Assembly: GCF_001306915.1 (NCBI RefSeq)
Contig: NZ_LJTC01000003.1
Location: 1-64,000 of the forward strand
DNA from: Pseudoalteromonas lipolytica
GTDB lineage: Bacteria > Pseudomonadota > Gammaproteobacteria > Enterobacterales > Alteromonadaceae
DNA length: 64,000 nt
Direction: 5' to 3'
Below, one piece after another: positions 9,531 to 18,323 of this stretch; position 1 is the first letter of the stretch, and every line of letters starts with the position of its first letter. The translations under genes were made by a program, and so were the position numbers. The notes under the pieces are model-generated. The model saw only the letters and a list, made by a program, of their open reading frames with translations. It ran no database searches and was not told where the DNA came from.

Positions 9531-10829
9531 ATGCCAAGTTATGCAAACCGATATATAAGTAGTTTAACAAGAGAAACGTATGCCCTCATCCTAGCAGGAG
9601 GGCGAGGTTCACGTTTACATGAATTAACAGACTGGCGTGCTAAACCAGCAGTCTATTTTGGTGGTAAACACCGAATCATCGACTTTCCACTGTCGAACTG
9701 TATAAATTCAGGTATTCGTCGAGTTGGTATTGCTACTCAATATAAGTCGCACTCGTTAATTCGTCACGTAAATCGTGCATGGGGCCATTTCAAAAAAGAA
9801 TTGGGAGAATCAGTTGAAATACTTCCTGCCTCTCAGCGAAATGGAGATGACTGGTATTGTGGTACAGCTGATGCGGTATTCCAAAATATGGATATTATCC
9901 GCCATGAGCTGCCTAAGTATGTGATGATCCTCTCGGGTGACCACGTTTATTGTATGGACTACGGTGGTTTGTTGGCTAAACACGTTGAGACAGGTGCTGA
10001 TATGACGGTATGTTGTATTGAGGTACCTTGCGAAGAAGCGGCAGATACATTTGGTGTAATGACAGTTGATGAAAGCAATCGTGTTCGTCGTTTTGATGAA
10101 AAACCTGCTGAGCCTACTTCTGTGCCTGGTAAGCCAGGGACCTGTTTAGCATCAATGGGTAACTATATTTTCAATACTGAGTTCTTATTTGAACAATTGA
10201 AAAAAGACGCAGAAACTGAAGGTTCTGGCCGAGATTTCGGTCACGATATTATCCCTGCTATCATCGAAGAGCATAACGTATTTGCATACCCGTTTAGAGA
10301 TGTACATGATGGTCAGCCATACTGGCGCGATGTGGGTACACTTGACTCATTCTGGGAAGCCAACATGGAGCTGGTAATGCCACAGCCACAGCTTGACCTT
10401 TATGATCCAAAATGGCCAATTTGGACTTATCAAGAGCAGTTACCACCTGCTAAATTCATTTTTGATGATGATGACAGACGTGGTATGGCTGTTGATTCAA
10501 CAGTATCAGGTGGCTGTATTATTTCTGGTTCTAAAGTTAAGAAGTCACTACTTTTCTCGAATGTATATGTTCATTCATTCTGTGAAATCGAAGAATCAGT
10601 GATATTACCAGGTGTTAAGATCAACCGAAATTGTAAGATTAGGCGTGCTATTATTGACCGTAACTGTGAGATCCCCGAAGGACTTGAAATCGGTTACGAT
10701 AACAAAGTCGACAAAGAAAATGGCTTTAGAGTCTCGAAAAAAGGGATTGTGCTGGTCACTCGTGATATGTTGAATGAGCTTGCGAAGAAGTTAGAGCAAC
10801 AAGAGCAAGATAATAAACGCCTTGCTTAA
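9531..10829 (+). CDS. glgC: glucose-1-phosphate adenylyltransferase (ADP-glucose pyrophosphorylase)
   Basis: It makes ADP-glucose from glucose-1-phosphate and ATP, the committed step of bacterial glycogen synthesis. At 432 residues it has the normal length. The nucleotidyltransferase signature [15 protein letters not shown] lies near the N-terminus, [12 protein letters not shown] follows near residue 110, and [15 protein letters not shown] closes the C-terminal left-handed beta-helix with its acyltransferase-like hexads. GGAGAG (9520-9525) precedes the ATG at 9531, 18 bp after glgP. It ends just before a clear rho-independent terminator, so it is the last gene of the first transcription unit. 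Confidence 0.97.
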   Translation: MPSYANRYISSLTRETYALILAGGRGSRLHELTDWRAKPAVYFGGKHRIIDFPLSNCINSGIRRVGIATQYKSHSLIRHVNRAWGHFKKELGESVEILPASQRNGDDWYCGTADAVFQNMDIIRHELPKYVMILSGDHVYCMDYGGLLAKHVETGADMTVCCIEVPCEEAADTFGVMTVDESNRVRRFDEKPAEPTSVPGKPGTCLASMGNYIFNTEFLFEQLKKDAETEGSGRDFGHDIIPAIIEEHNVFAYPFRDVHDGQPYWRDVGTLDSFWEANMELVMPQPQLDLYDPKWPIWTYQEQLPPAKFIFDDDDRRGMAVDSTVSGGCIISGSKVKKSLLFSNVYVHSFCEIEESVILPGVKINRNCKIRRAIIDRNCEIPEGLEIGYDNKVDKENGFRVSKKGIVLVTRDMLNELAKKLEQQEQDNKRLA

Positions 10830-10845
10830 GCAATCGCGCTAAGAC

Positions 10846-10877
10846 AAAAAGGGAGGGCAAGCCCCTCCTTTATTTAT
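10846..10877 (+). terminator. rho-independent terminator after glgC
   Basis: GGGAGGG (10851-10857) pairs with the CCCTCC block (10863-10868) around a short loop, preceded by an A run and followed by TTTATTTAT. It separates glgC from glgA, which must therefore have its own promoter or depend on read-through. Confidence 0.8.
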
Positions 10878-10952
10878 ATTTGAATAATACCAGCTTGCTT
10901 AATTAAGTATTATTGCCAATTGGTATAAAAGTTTTATGGAGTACTGCAAAGC

Positions 10953-12491
10953 ATGCATGTATTGATGGTAGCAGCAGAGAATGATGCATTACCGAATGCA
11001 AAAGTCGGTGGTGTAGCGGATGTTGTTAGAGATTGCCCTAAAGCGTTAGTAGAAAGAGGCCTTAGTGTTGATGTGGTGATCCCAGATTATGGCTTTGATT
11101 ATTTAGAGCGGCATCACATAGGTGTAGTGCACGTGCCCTTTGCAGGTCAAATGCAAAAACTGGATGTGTGGAAGCTTGCTAAAAATGAAGAAGGTATAAC
11201 GCAACTGCTTATTTCTCATTGGGAATTTAGCCGCCATAACGGCGCTGTTTATTGTAATGATGAACCGTACCGTCCGTTTGCAACCGATGCAAGTAAGTTT
11301 GCTCTTTTTAACGCTGCTGTTTGCGAAGCCTTATTACAAGGGCTTATTCGCACGCCGGATGTTGTGCATTTACATGATTGGCACAGTGCTTGTGTTGCTC
11401 TATTACTTAAAACAGATAGCCGCTATAGAAAACTAGCGCACATATTTTTAGCTTACACAGTACATAACCTTGCATTGCAAGGGATACGTCCTTTCAAAGG
11501 TGATAGCTCAAGCCTAGAAGCCTGGTTCCCAAGTTTAGGTTATAACGGCGAAAGGTTATGCGATCCGCGCTATTTTGATTGCTTTAACCCAATGCGTACT
11601 GCTATTAACCTGGTTGATAAAGTACACCTTGTTTCGCCAACTTATTGCCAAGAAGTACTGCGTCCAAGTGATGCTGAAAAAGGCTTTTTTGGTGGTGAGG
11701 GACTTGAAGCTGACTTGCAGGCTGCCTATGAACAAGGGCGTGTAGTGGGCATTCTTAATGGTTGCGAGTACCCAGGAATGAAGCTTGAAGACATCAGCTT
11801 AGCGAGTCTTTATCAACATGCCGAAAATGCGTTATTTCAATGGATGGCAAAAAGCCCAGTATTAGATTCAAGCTATTACATAGCGCATCAACGATTACTT
11901 CAATTTAAAACACGGCCGTTTTCTGGGCCATTAGTAACCAGTGTGGGTCGTTTAACGGACCAAAAAGCACTGTTACTTCGTCAGCCTTATGATAAAGGGC
12001 TTGTGTTAGATGAGTTATGTCAGCGTTTAAAACAACATAACGGCTACATGGTTATTTTAGGCTCAGGGGATACTGAACTTGAGCACATCATGACATCAGT
12101 TATGGCACGTCAAGATAACCTGCTATTTTTAAAAGGTTATGCGCATTATGTTGGTGAATACATGTACCACTTAGGCGATTTATTTTTAATGCCAAGTTCA
12201 TTTGAGCCGTGCGGTATTAGCCAGATGTTAGCAATGCGAGCAGGACAGCCGTGCTTAGTACATGGTGTAGGTGGTTTACGTGATACAGTAGAACATCATG
12301 TGAGTGGTTTTAGTTTCCAAGGCGAGAGTTTGGCATCACAAAGCTACGAACTTGTTACTAGTTTTAGTGATGCGCTTGAGCTTAAAAAATCGCAACCAGA
12401 AAAATGGTGCTCAATATGTGAACAGGCTCGAAATGCCCGTTTTACGTGGCAATCCGTTGCAGAAGGCTATTTATCTGGCTTATATCAATAA
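10953..12491 (+). CDS. glgA: glycogen synthase (ADP-glucose)
   Basis: GT5 starch/glycogen synthase, 512 residues, transferring glucose from ADP-glucose to the growing chain. The N-terminal KVGGVADVV motif (K17) binds ADP-glucose. The C-terminal Rossmann half carries TSVGRLTDQKALLL and the SSFEPCGISQMLAMRAG motif. It is somewhat divergent from the enterobacterial form (residues around the acceptor site differ) but keeps the full two-domain length. GGAG lies at 10938-10941. A TGgTATAAA element at 10921-10929 could be an extended -10 promoter, which would fit the terminator just upstream. It is the last glycogen gene. Confidence 0.93.
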   Translation: MHVLMVAAENDALPNAKVGGVADVVRDCPKALVERGLSVDVVIPDYGFDYLERHHIGVVHVPFAGQMQKLDVWKLAKNEEGITQLLISHWEFSRHNGAVYCNDEPYRPFATDASKFALFNAAVCEALLQGLIRTPDVVHLHDWHSACVALLLKTDSRYRKLAHIFLAYTVHNLALQGIRPFKGDSSSLEAWFPSLGYNGERLCDPRYFDCFNPMRTAINLVDKVHLVSPTYCQEVLRPSDAEKGFFGGEGLEADLQAAYEQGRVVGILNGCEYPGMKLEDISLASLYQHAENALFQWMAKSPVLDSSYYIAHQRLLQFKTRPFSGPLVTSVGRLTDQKALLLRQPYDKGLVLDELCQRLKQHNGYMVILGSGDTELEHIMTSVMARQDNLLFLKGYAHYVGEYMYHLGDLFLMPSSFEPCGISQMLAMRAGQPCLVHGVGGLRDTVEHHVSGFSFQGESLASQSYELVTSFSDALELKKSQPEKWCSICEQARNARFTWQSVAEGYLSGLYQ

Positions 12492-12582
12492 AAAGTAAGT
12501 GATTCATGGTAATTAGGTGACTTTTTTACCAATTTCAGCTATTAATTACTTAGTGTGATATAAAATAAGAAAAGTAGGTAAA

Positions 12583-13797
12583 GTGGCTGTATTTGTTGCT
12601 AGGCAAGCGGTCTTTAATCGTCGTCAACAAGTTGTCGCCTATGAGCTACTATTTAGAGATAGTTTACAAAATAGTTTTCCTGATGTGTCAGAGAGCACGG
12701 CAACGGCTCGCCTAATTATGGAAAACCAGCTCAATTTAGGTACTCGTCATATAACGTCGGGTAAAAAAGCATTGATTAATATTGGTCCAGAGTCTTTGAA
12801 GCTGGACCTTTGCGCATTTTTGCCAACAAATGATGTCGTGATTGAGTTACTTGAAACCATTGAGCCAACGGACGAAAATTACGAATATTGCCGTGAGTTA
12901 TTTCATAACAACTATAAATTAGCGTTGGATGATTTTGTTTACCAACCCGAATGGGACCGTTTTTTAAAACTTATTCGTTTAATAAAGTTTGATGTTCAGC
13001 AAACCCCTTTTGAAGAATTGGCCCCGATTGTTCATAAATTAAAAAAGTATCAAAAGATAAAGCTATTAGCTGAAAAACTCGAAACAGCTGATGATTACGA
13101 AAAAGCGCATAAAATGGGCTTTGATTTTTTTCAGGGTTATTTTTTTGCTAAACCGAAGATGATTCAGCATCGTGATATTGATTACAATTATGCGCTGGTA
13201 TTATCGATTTATGCACAAGTCATGCGCCCAGATCCAGATATCAGTGAAATCGCTGGTTTGTTTTCTTTAGATACTGCACTTGCTTATAAACTGTTACGTT
13301 TAATAAATAGCGGTGTTTTTCCTATAAAGAGTAAAATTGGCTCATTAAAACAAGCGCTTGTTTATTTAGGTCATGAACGACTTAAAAAGTTTGTTAGCCT
13401 AATTATTACTGCCCACAGTGCCCAGTCAAAACCAGCCGAGTTGACTCGGCTTTGTGTTGTAAGAGCCCGTTTTTGTGAATTAATCGCTCAGCGTGTTGCT
13501 AAACAGCAAACTGGTGAGGCATTTTTAACAGGGCTATTTTCATTACTTGATGCCATATTAGATCAACCTATGGAAAAGTTATTGGATAGATTGCCGTTTC
13601 CTGACGAAATTCATGCTGCTCTCATGCAAGAAAAAAATATCCTCTATTACATACTTGAAACGGTTAAAGCGTACGAAACTGGTAGCTGGTGGGCGCTTGA
13701 ACAGGCTGTTGCCTATCTAAGTATTGAAAGCGCAGATCTTCCCAAGATATACGAAAATGCAGTAAATTGGAGTGATAGCTGCAGGCAAAACCTATAA
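12583..13797 (+). CDS. EAL-HDOD (YuxH/CdgJ-like) signalling protein
   Basis: A 404-residue cytoplasmic protein with an N-terminal EAL-like domain (about 1-195) and a C-terminal HDOD domain (about 200-400). EAL-type positions visible are YELLFRD (for EALLR), INIGPES, LDDF, IKFD, AEKLET and QGYFFAKP. The GTGYSSL loop that normally follows DDF is missing. Proteins of this YuxH/CdgJ architecture occur in Vibrio and Shewanella, where they affect motility or biofilm; whether this one hydrolyses c-di-GMP cannot be told from sequence. It starts with GTG at 12583 after AGG. The next gene starts 7 bp past its stop, so they may be cotranscribed. Confidence 0.85.
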   Translation: MAVFVARQAVFNRRQQVVAYELLFRDSLQNSFPDVSESTATARLIMENQLNLGTRHITSGKKALINIGPESLKLDLCAFLPTNDVVIELLETIEPTDENYEYCRELFHNNYKLALDDFVYQPEWDRFLKLIRLIKFDVQQTPFEELAPIVHKLKKYQKIKLLAEKLETADDYEKAHKMGFDFFQGYFFAKPKMIQHRDIDYNYALVLSIYAQVMRPDPDISEIAGLFSLDTALAYKLLRLINSGVFPIKSKIGSLKQALVYLGHERLKKFVSLIITAHSAQSKPAELTRLCVVRARFCELIAQRVAKQQTGEAFLTGLFSLLDAILDQPMEKLLDRLPFPDEIHAALMQEKNILYYILETVKAYETGSWWALEQAVAYLSIESADLPKIYENAVNWSDSCRQNL

Positions 13798-13804
13798 GGG
13801 ATTT

Positions 13805-14887
13805 ATGCGCAATATAAATATGGATGTGTTACGGGGTATTGCGGTACTCGGCTTGATGTTTATGAACATCTACACCTTTGCTGTGTTTGAGTATGACTAT
13901 ACCCCAAGTGCTACGCCACCCTTTTCAGACTCGCTAATTTTCACTATTAATACCGTGTTTATTGATGGGCGTTTTAGAAGCCTTTTTTGCTTGTTATTCG
14001 GAGCATCTTTAGTTATTCAATGGCAGCTTTGGCAAAATGTTGAAAAACAACATAAACGGCTAAAAGTTTTGGCATTTATAGGCCTTGCCCATGGTTTTTT
14101 ATTATGGGCTGGTGATATTTTGTTTATTTATGCTTGTGCAGGCTGGTTAACGCTTAAATTTAGTCAGCAAGATGAAGAAAAAAACTTGCGTATGGGTATG
14201 TTGTTTTTACTTCTCGGCGCCTTTATTTCATTCTTACTTACCTTTGTAGAGCCAGATTTTAACCCTGTAACGAGAAGCTCTGAGAGCTTTTTAATGGCGT
14301 ATGATGCAGCGTATTCTTCTTACTTCGCAGGATTCGTCAGTAACTTTTTGGTATTTATCATAATGCTTATTGCTGTACCCCTTATCACTGTGTGGATGGC
14401 CGCAGGGTTAATGCTGATGGGTGTCTATTTATATAAGAAAGGCGTATTCATTCATGGTTTAACAAACTCCCAGTTCAAGTTGATTGTTCCAGCTGCGATA
14501 AGTTTAACGGCCCTGAGATTAATAATCGATCCAAACCAGAGTGTCTTTATGTACGCGATTGTAGAACCAATTAATTGGTTGGCTGCTTTATCCATGGCTA
14601 TTTTTTATTGCCACATTATTGTGAAAGTAGTTAAGAATATCCCTAATAACTGGTTGCTGCTACAGCAAGCTGGGCGTATGTCATTGACGTTATATTTGAT
14701 GCAAACAGTCATATTTATATTGTTTTTTAAAGTTGTATTTCCTACTGCTGCGCTTAGCTTTGATAGAATAGATTACTGGTTAGTTATTGCTGTTATGCTT
14801 GTTTTTCAATTGTTTTTTTGTAAAGTGTATAGTATGTATTTTAAACAAGGTCCGTGCGAGTTAATTTGGCGAAAATTATCTAATTAA
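13805..14887 (+). CDS. DUF418 (YeiB-type) multipass membrane protein
   Basis: Inner-membrane protein of 360 residues with about eight to ten hydrophobic segments. The family hallmark is the N-terminal block MDVLRGIAVLGLMFMNI, typical of YeiB/DUF418 proteins. The C-terminal DUF418 region begins around residue 230 and contains AGRMSLTLYLMQT. I use the ATG at 13805, preceded by AAGGGA, rather than the upstream in-frame codon at 13772, which lies inside the previous gene. The function of the family is not known; a link to export or acyl transfer has been suggested from its resemblance to acyltransferase-3 proteins. Confidence 0.88.
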   Translation: MRNINMDVLRGIAVLGLMFMNIYTFAVFEYDYTPSATPPFSDSLIFTINTVFIDGRFRSLFCLLFGASLVIQWQLWQNVEKQHKRLKVLAFIGLAHGFLLWAGDILFIYACAGWLTLKFSQQDEEKNLRMGMLFLLLGAFISFLLTFVEPDFNPVTRSSESFLMAYDAAYSSYFAGFVSNFLVFIIMLIAVPLITVWMAAGLMLMGVYLYKKGVFIHGLTNSQFKLIVPAAISLTALRLIIDPNQSVFMYAIVEPINWLAALSMAIFYCHIIVKVVKNIPNNWLLLQQAGRMSLTLYLMQTVIFILFFKVVFPTAALSFDRIDYWLVIAVMLVFQLFFCKVYSMYFKQGPCELIWRKLSN

Positions 14888-14925
14888 TTCCTCGTATACA
14901 ATAATTATAATAGAGTGAGGCGGTA

Positions 14926-16017
14926 ATGCGGATTTGCTTGTTTGTTCTAACCTTGCTTAGCTATTCACCGCTATATGCTGGCGAGCAATTCTCTGTGCTG
15001 TTAGTTAACCCCTCAGTTAAAAGTGATTTATTTTGGCAAAGAGTGACTAATGTGATGCAGGTTGCTGCCAAGCAAAATAATGTCGCTCTTACAACAATTT
15101 ATGGCGGTGGAAATCGCCACATTCAATTAGCTGAGCTGAAACAATACCTTCAATATAACGCTAAACCCGACTACGCAATTTTAATTAATTACCCAGGTGG
15201 TGCAGAGCAGTCAATGACCTTGCTTGAGCAGCACAAAATTAAATTTATCACTCTTGAAGAAACGATTGTTGGCGTAGAGCGAGACGAAGTCGGTAAACCC
15301 CGTCAGCGCTTTAAGTATTGGTTAGGTGAAGTATTTCACGATAACTTCAAAGCCGGTGAGCAACTTGGCAAAGCCTTACTTGATGAGGCAATAAATACAA
15401 AGCAAACGCCTCATTTTGTTGCTATTAATGGCCATTATGGTACTGAATCTGACACCCGCAGTGATGGCCTCGTTCATTATTTACGTAAACAAGATGTTGA
15501 GCTTGAGCAAGTTGTCTATGCAAATTGGAGTAAGCAGGAGGCTGCGAATAAAGTAAGCCGATTATTGCAACGACACCCTGATAGCAATGTGATTTGGTGT
15601 GCGTCTGATTTAATGGCGCAAGGCGCCCTAGAAGCTGTGAAAGGTAAAACAGATAAAGCCTATTTCATAGGTGGCATAGACTGGCTTGATGATAATTTAG
15701 ACTTAATTGAACAACAAAAACTCACTGCCAGTGTTGGCGGGCATTTTATGATGGGAGCGTGGGCACTAATTAGCGTGGTCGATCATCATAATGGCAACCC
15801 TTATTGGCAGAATCACGATGCGATTAAGTTTAAGCTTGGTGTGATCACAAAGCACAATATTCAAAGTTACCGCTGGCTAAGAAACATCAAAGATTGGTCG
15901 GTTATCCCTTTTGAAGCCTTCTTACTGCAAAACAGTAAAAGCACTGAGTACGCCTTCGATTTTGATACGCTACATAGTTTATTGAGCGAAAAGCCCAAAA
16001 ACGCAGCGCAACACTAA
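14926..16017 (+). CDS. orphan periplasmic sugar-binding-like protein
   Basis: A 363-residue secreted protein. Residues 1-18 are a signal peptide ending LYAGEQ. The rest resembles the Peripla_BP (RbsB/LacI-type) fold: an N-terminal VLLVNPSVKSDLFW start, NYPGG, a central GTESDTRSDGL segment, and VIWCASDLMAQGALEA followed by FIGGIDW, which match the typical ligand-contact positions of ribose/autoinducer binding proteins. No permease or ATPase gene is adjacent, so it may serve a sensor or a transporter encoded elsewhere (inference). GAGGCGG precedes the ATG. It stands alone between the DUF418 gene and rluF. Confidence 0.72.
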   Translation: MRICLFVLTLLSYSPLYAGEQFSVLLVNPSVKSDLFWQRVTNVMQVAAKQNNVALTTIYGGGNRHIQLAELKQYLQYNAKPDYAILINYPGGAEQSMTLLEQHKIKFITLEETIVGVERDEVGKPRQRFKYWLGEVFHDNFKAGEQLGKALLDEAINTKQTPHFVAINGHYGTESDTRSDGLVHYLRKQDVELEQVVYANWSKQEAANKVSRLLQRHPDSNVIWCASDLMAQGALEAVKGKTDKAYFIGGIDWLDDNLDLIEQQKLTASVGGHFMMGAWALISVVDHHNGNPYWQNHDAIKFKLGVITKHNIQSYRWLRNIKDWSVIPFEAFLLQNSKSTEYAFDFDTLHSLLSEKPKNAAQH

Positions 16018-16064
16018 AAGTGTAGTCAAAGAGCCTAGATTCTACCTAGCTTGGTAAAGGCTTC

Positions 16065-16073
16065 TGGTATAAA
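16065..16073 (+). promoter_or_regulatory. extended -10 promoter candidate for rluF
   Basis: TG-G-TATAAA (TG at 16065-16066, hexamer 16068-16073) is 33 bases before the rluF start. No good -35 is visible, which is common with extended -10 promoters. Confidence 0.4.
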
Positions 16074-16106
16074 CTAGCGGCTTTAAAATCCAGACAGAAG
16101 TGTGCC

Positions 16107-17051
16107 ATGACAGAGTTAAAGCGATTAAATAAATTTATCAGTGAAACAGGTTTTTGTTCACGCCGTGAGGCAGATAAATATATTGAAGAAGGTCGTGTTA
16201 CTGTTAACGGCAACTTGCCTGAAATGGGCGTAAAAGTCAGTGACGCCGATGATGTACTCATTGATGGCAAGCCTTTAAAAGCAAAGCCTAAGCTGGTTTA
16301 TATTGCCTATAACAAACCTGTTGGTATTACTTGTACGACTGAGCGAAAAATCCAAAGCAATATTGTTAAAGCAGTTAATTACCCAGAACGTATTTTCCCA
16401 ATTGGACGCTTAGATAGACCTTCAGAAGGCTTAATTTTCTTAACTAACGAAGGCGACATCGTTAATAAAATTCTTCGCGCTGGTAATAATCATGAAAAAG
16501 AATACGTAGTAACGGTTGATAAACCACTTAATCGCCAGTTCGTTAATAAGATGGCAAATGGTATTCCTATCCTCGATACCGTTACTAAAAAGTGTAAGGT
16601 TAAACAAACCGGCCCGCAGCAATTTACCATTGTGCTAACACAAGGCTTAAACCGCCAAATACGCCGTATGTGTGAATATTTAGGCTATGAAGTGGTGACT
16701 TTAAAACGCACACGAATTATGAACGTGACCCTAAAGGGTTTAAAAGTAGGGCAGTGGCGTCACTTAACCGAACAAGAAATGGCTGAGATCAATAACTCAA
16801 TTGCCGACTCAGGTAAAACGGAAGAGCGTTCAATTGATGAAAACAAACAGCCAACGCAAGCTCGTGCGAAGCAAAAGCCACGCAATGAAGAAGAAAAAAA
16901 GCGCGACTTTTCTAAATACGTGAAAAAAGCACGCAATGATGCCAAGCAAGGTCAATCAAGATCAAAAGCTGGCAATCCACACTCATCAAAACCAAATCAA
17001 ACGAAGCGTAGCAGTACTAAACGTACAGGTACATTAAGCCTGAAAAAGTAA
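16107..17051 (+). CDS. rluF: 23S rRNA pseudouridine(2604) synthase
   Basis: RsuA/RluB/E/F-family pseudouridine synthase, 314 residues. An S4 RNA-binding domain (about 1-60, with [14 protein letters not shown]) precedes the catalytic domain. The catalytic Asp is D103 in [18 protein letters not shown], and the C-terminal catalytic motif is [17 protein letters not shown]. The [16 protein letters not shown] wording fits RluF better than RluB or RluE. The last 75 residues are a low-complexity tail rich in Lys, Arg, Gln and Asn, probably disordered and RNA-contacting. The gene is monocistronic; the next gene is convergent. Confidence 0.88.
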   Translation: MTELKRLNKFISETGFCSRREADKYIEEGRVTVNGNLPEMGVKVSDADDVLIDGKPLKAKPKLVYIAYNKPVGITCTTERKIQSNIVKAVNYPERIFPIGRLDRPSEGLIFLTNEGDIVNKILRAGNNHEKEYVVTVDKPLNRQFVNKMANGIPILDTVTKKCKVKQTGPQQFTIVLTQGLNRQIRRMCEYLGYEVVTLKRTRIMNVTLKGLKVGQWRHLTEQEMAEINNSIADSGKTEERSIDENKQPTQARAKQKPRNEEEKKRDFSKYVKKARNDAKQGQSRSKAGNPHSSKPNQTKRSSTKRTGTLSLKK

Positions 17052-17123
17052 GCTTCAGCGCATTAGAGCCCTGACTAGTCTTTACTGGTTCCCTCAGGGT
17101 TCTAAATGATACTGATTTCAACC

Positions 17124-17666
17124 CTAGCCTTTATTAGGGTAAATAGCATCATCTTCAAGACGGTCTCTTTTCTGTTTAAATTCTTTTTTAGTGAGTTTTT
17201 TCGAGATAATATCGATAAGTTGATGTTTTCTTACAAAGAATAGCTCTTTTGTATTGTCATCTTCAAATACTAATAGCGCTATTTCATTGTTTTTGACACT
17301 TGCTTCAATCAATTTGAGTCCATTCACAATCAAGTTAGGTCTAAAATACAGAGCAATCTGACTGTATTGTGGAAAGCCGTAATGAGATTCAACAGCGCGG
17401 CTTGAAATAGAATCACACCCAAGTTCAAAATCGGCTGATTGTTGCCCTTCACAAATATCTGCGATTGGCGTGCCTATTTCCCCAAAAATCCATCTTGAGT
17501 TAAATATCAATCCATTTTGCCCTTCAATTGCTAAAACAGCATCGGATAAACTTTCAACGGCAACGTGAAAAGCCACATTAGACTCATGCAGATAGTATGC
17601 TTTTTCATTGGCACTTAAAGTACCACTGAGTATTGCAATCAATAAGTAAAAACCACTTCTAAACAT
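17124..17666 (-). CDS. exported protein of unknown function
   Basis: A 180-residue protein with an N-terminal signal peptide (MFRSGFYLLIAILSGTLSA, cleavage near residue 19). The mature part holds two cysteines (in IADICEG and ELGCDS), which may form a disulfide in the periplasm. The last 35 residues are rich in charged residues (KKLTKKEFKQKRDRLEDD). I do not recognise a family. It is convergent with rluF; a weak hairpin lies between them (17065-17103). The upstream side is the repeat cluster at 17735-17920. No strong ribosome site is visible before the ATG. Confidence 0.6.
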   Translation of the reverse strand: MFRSGFYLLIAILSGTLSANEKAYYLHESNVAFHVAVESLSDAVLAIEGQNGLIFNSRWIFGEIGTPIADICEGQQSADFELGCDSISSRAVESHYGFPQYSQIALYFRPNLIVNGLKLIEASVKNNEIALLVFEDDNTKELFFVRKHQLIDIISKKLTKKEFKQKRDRLEDDAIYPNKG

Positions 17667-17734
17667 CTTAATTCTTCAAGTACTAAATCAGCAGAAATAG
17701 GTTAGCACACAAGCTGATAAGTTAATCATTAAAC

Positions 17735-17920
17735 AGACACCCACTTTATTTAGAGCCATAACCAGATCATCAAAATGGACAGCCACGTTAAATAAATTTC
17801 ACGAAAGCTAGTGCGCTTCCCCAAAAATGGACACCCACTTTAAATGGAAATCCACTTTAAAAGTAACTAGACACCCATCTTAAATAACGTTAACTAGACA
17901 CCCACCTTAACCCACCTTAA
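17735..17920 (+). repeat. cluster of AGACACCCACTTTA repeats
   Basis: Four copies and two half copies of a 14-base element occur in one orientation: 17735-17748 (exact), a diverged copy at 17777-17790, 17829-17842 (GGACACCC variant), 17869-17882 and 17896-17909, with half copies at 17851-17860 and 17911-17920. Several are preceded by TAACT or TTAA. The same element flanks the Y1 transposase at 38.7-40.1 kb, so this looks like a transposase-less relic or a non-autonomous array mobilised by it. The gene-free gap here runs 17667-18040. Confidence 0.75.
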
Positions 17921-18040
17921 ATAACAAAATACTTATGCTAGGCACAGGCGAGCTCTCGGCATTCGACTTTACCGAGAATAATAAATAAGTTAATAATTGA
18001 TAGCTGACCAATTTTGCACGGCTAATAAACAGGGTTATCA

Positions 18041-18259
18041 ATGGCTAGCTTTCAGAATGTATTTATCTTTATTGCATCCCTATTGTTTGTTGGTTATGGG
18101 GTGTTGGGATTATTAACGGATAAAATTCGTGTAGGTAGCCGAAGTTATACAGGGAGCATTACCACCATCTATAGGCACCAAGAACCAGTGCGTTTTTATT
18201 TTTGGTGTTGCTTATTTTTATTTGCTGGCTGTGGCGGATTTTATTACCTTTTAAAATAA
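18041..18259 (+). CDS. small two-helix membrane protein
   Basis: A 72-residue protein with two predicted transmembrane segments (about residues 5-25 and 53-71). The loop between them (about 27-50) carries basic residues, e.g. DKIRVGSRSY and YRHQEPVRFYF. AGGG lies at an acceptable distance before ATG 18041. No family is recognised. It lies between the repeat cluster and a bidirectional terminator. It could be a genuine small inner-membrane protein; codon use looks like that of its neighbours. Confidence 0.5.
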   Translation: MASFQNVFIFIASLLFVGYGVLGLLTDKIRVGSRSYTGSITTIYRHQEPVRFYFWCCLFLFAGCGGFYYLLK

Positions 18260-18272
18260 TAGGTAATAAAGA

Positions 18273-18304
18273 AAAAGCCCTAACAGTTTGCTGAAAGGGC
18301 TTTT
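18273..18304. terminator. bidirectional terminator
   Basis: AAAAGCCCT (18273-18281) and AGGGCTTTT (18296-18304) form a 9-bp stem with A and T runs on either side. It serves both the small + gene ending at 18259 and the RND gene converging from the minus strand (stop at 18324). Confidence 0.85.
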
Positions 18305-18323
18305 GGTTGAGAGTCAATCTGTA

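Noticed and set aside
17065-17103. Hairpin between rluF and the convergent exported-protein gene
   Set aside because: Long loop, one wobble pair and no U run; too weak to call a terminator.
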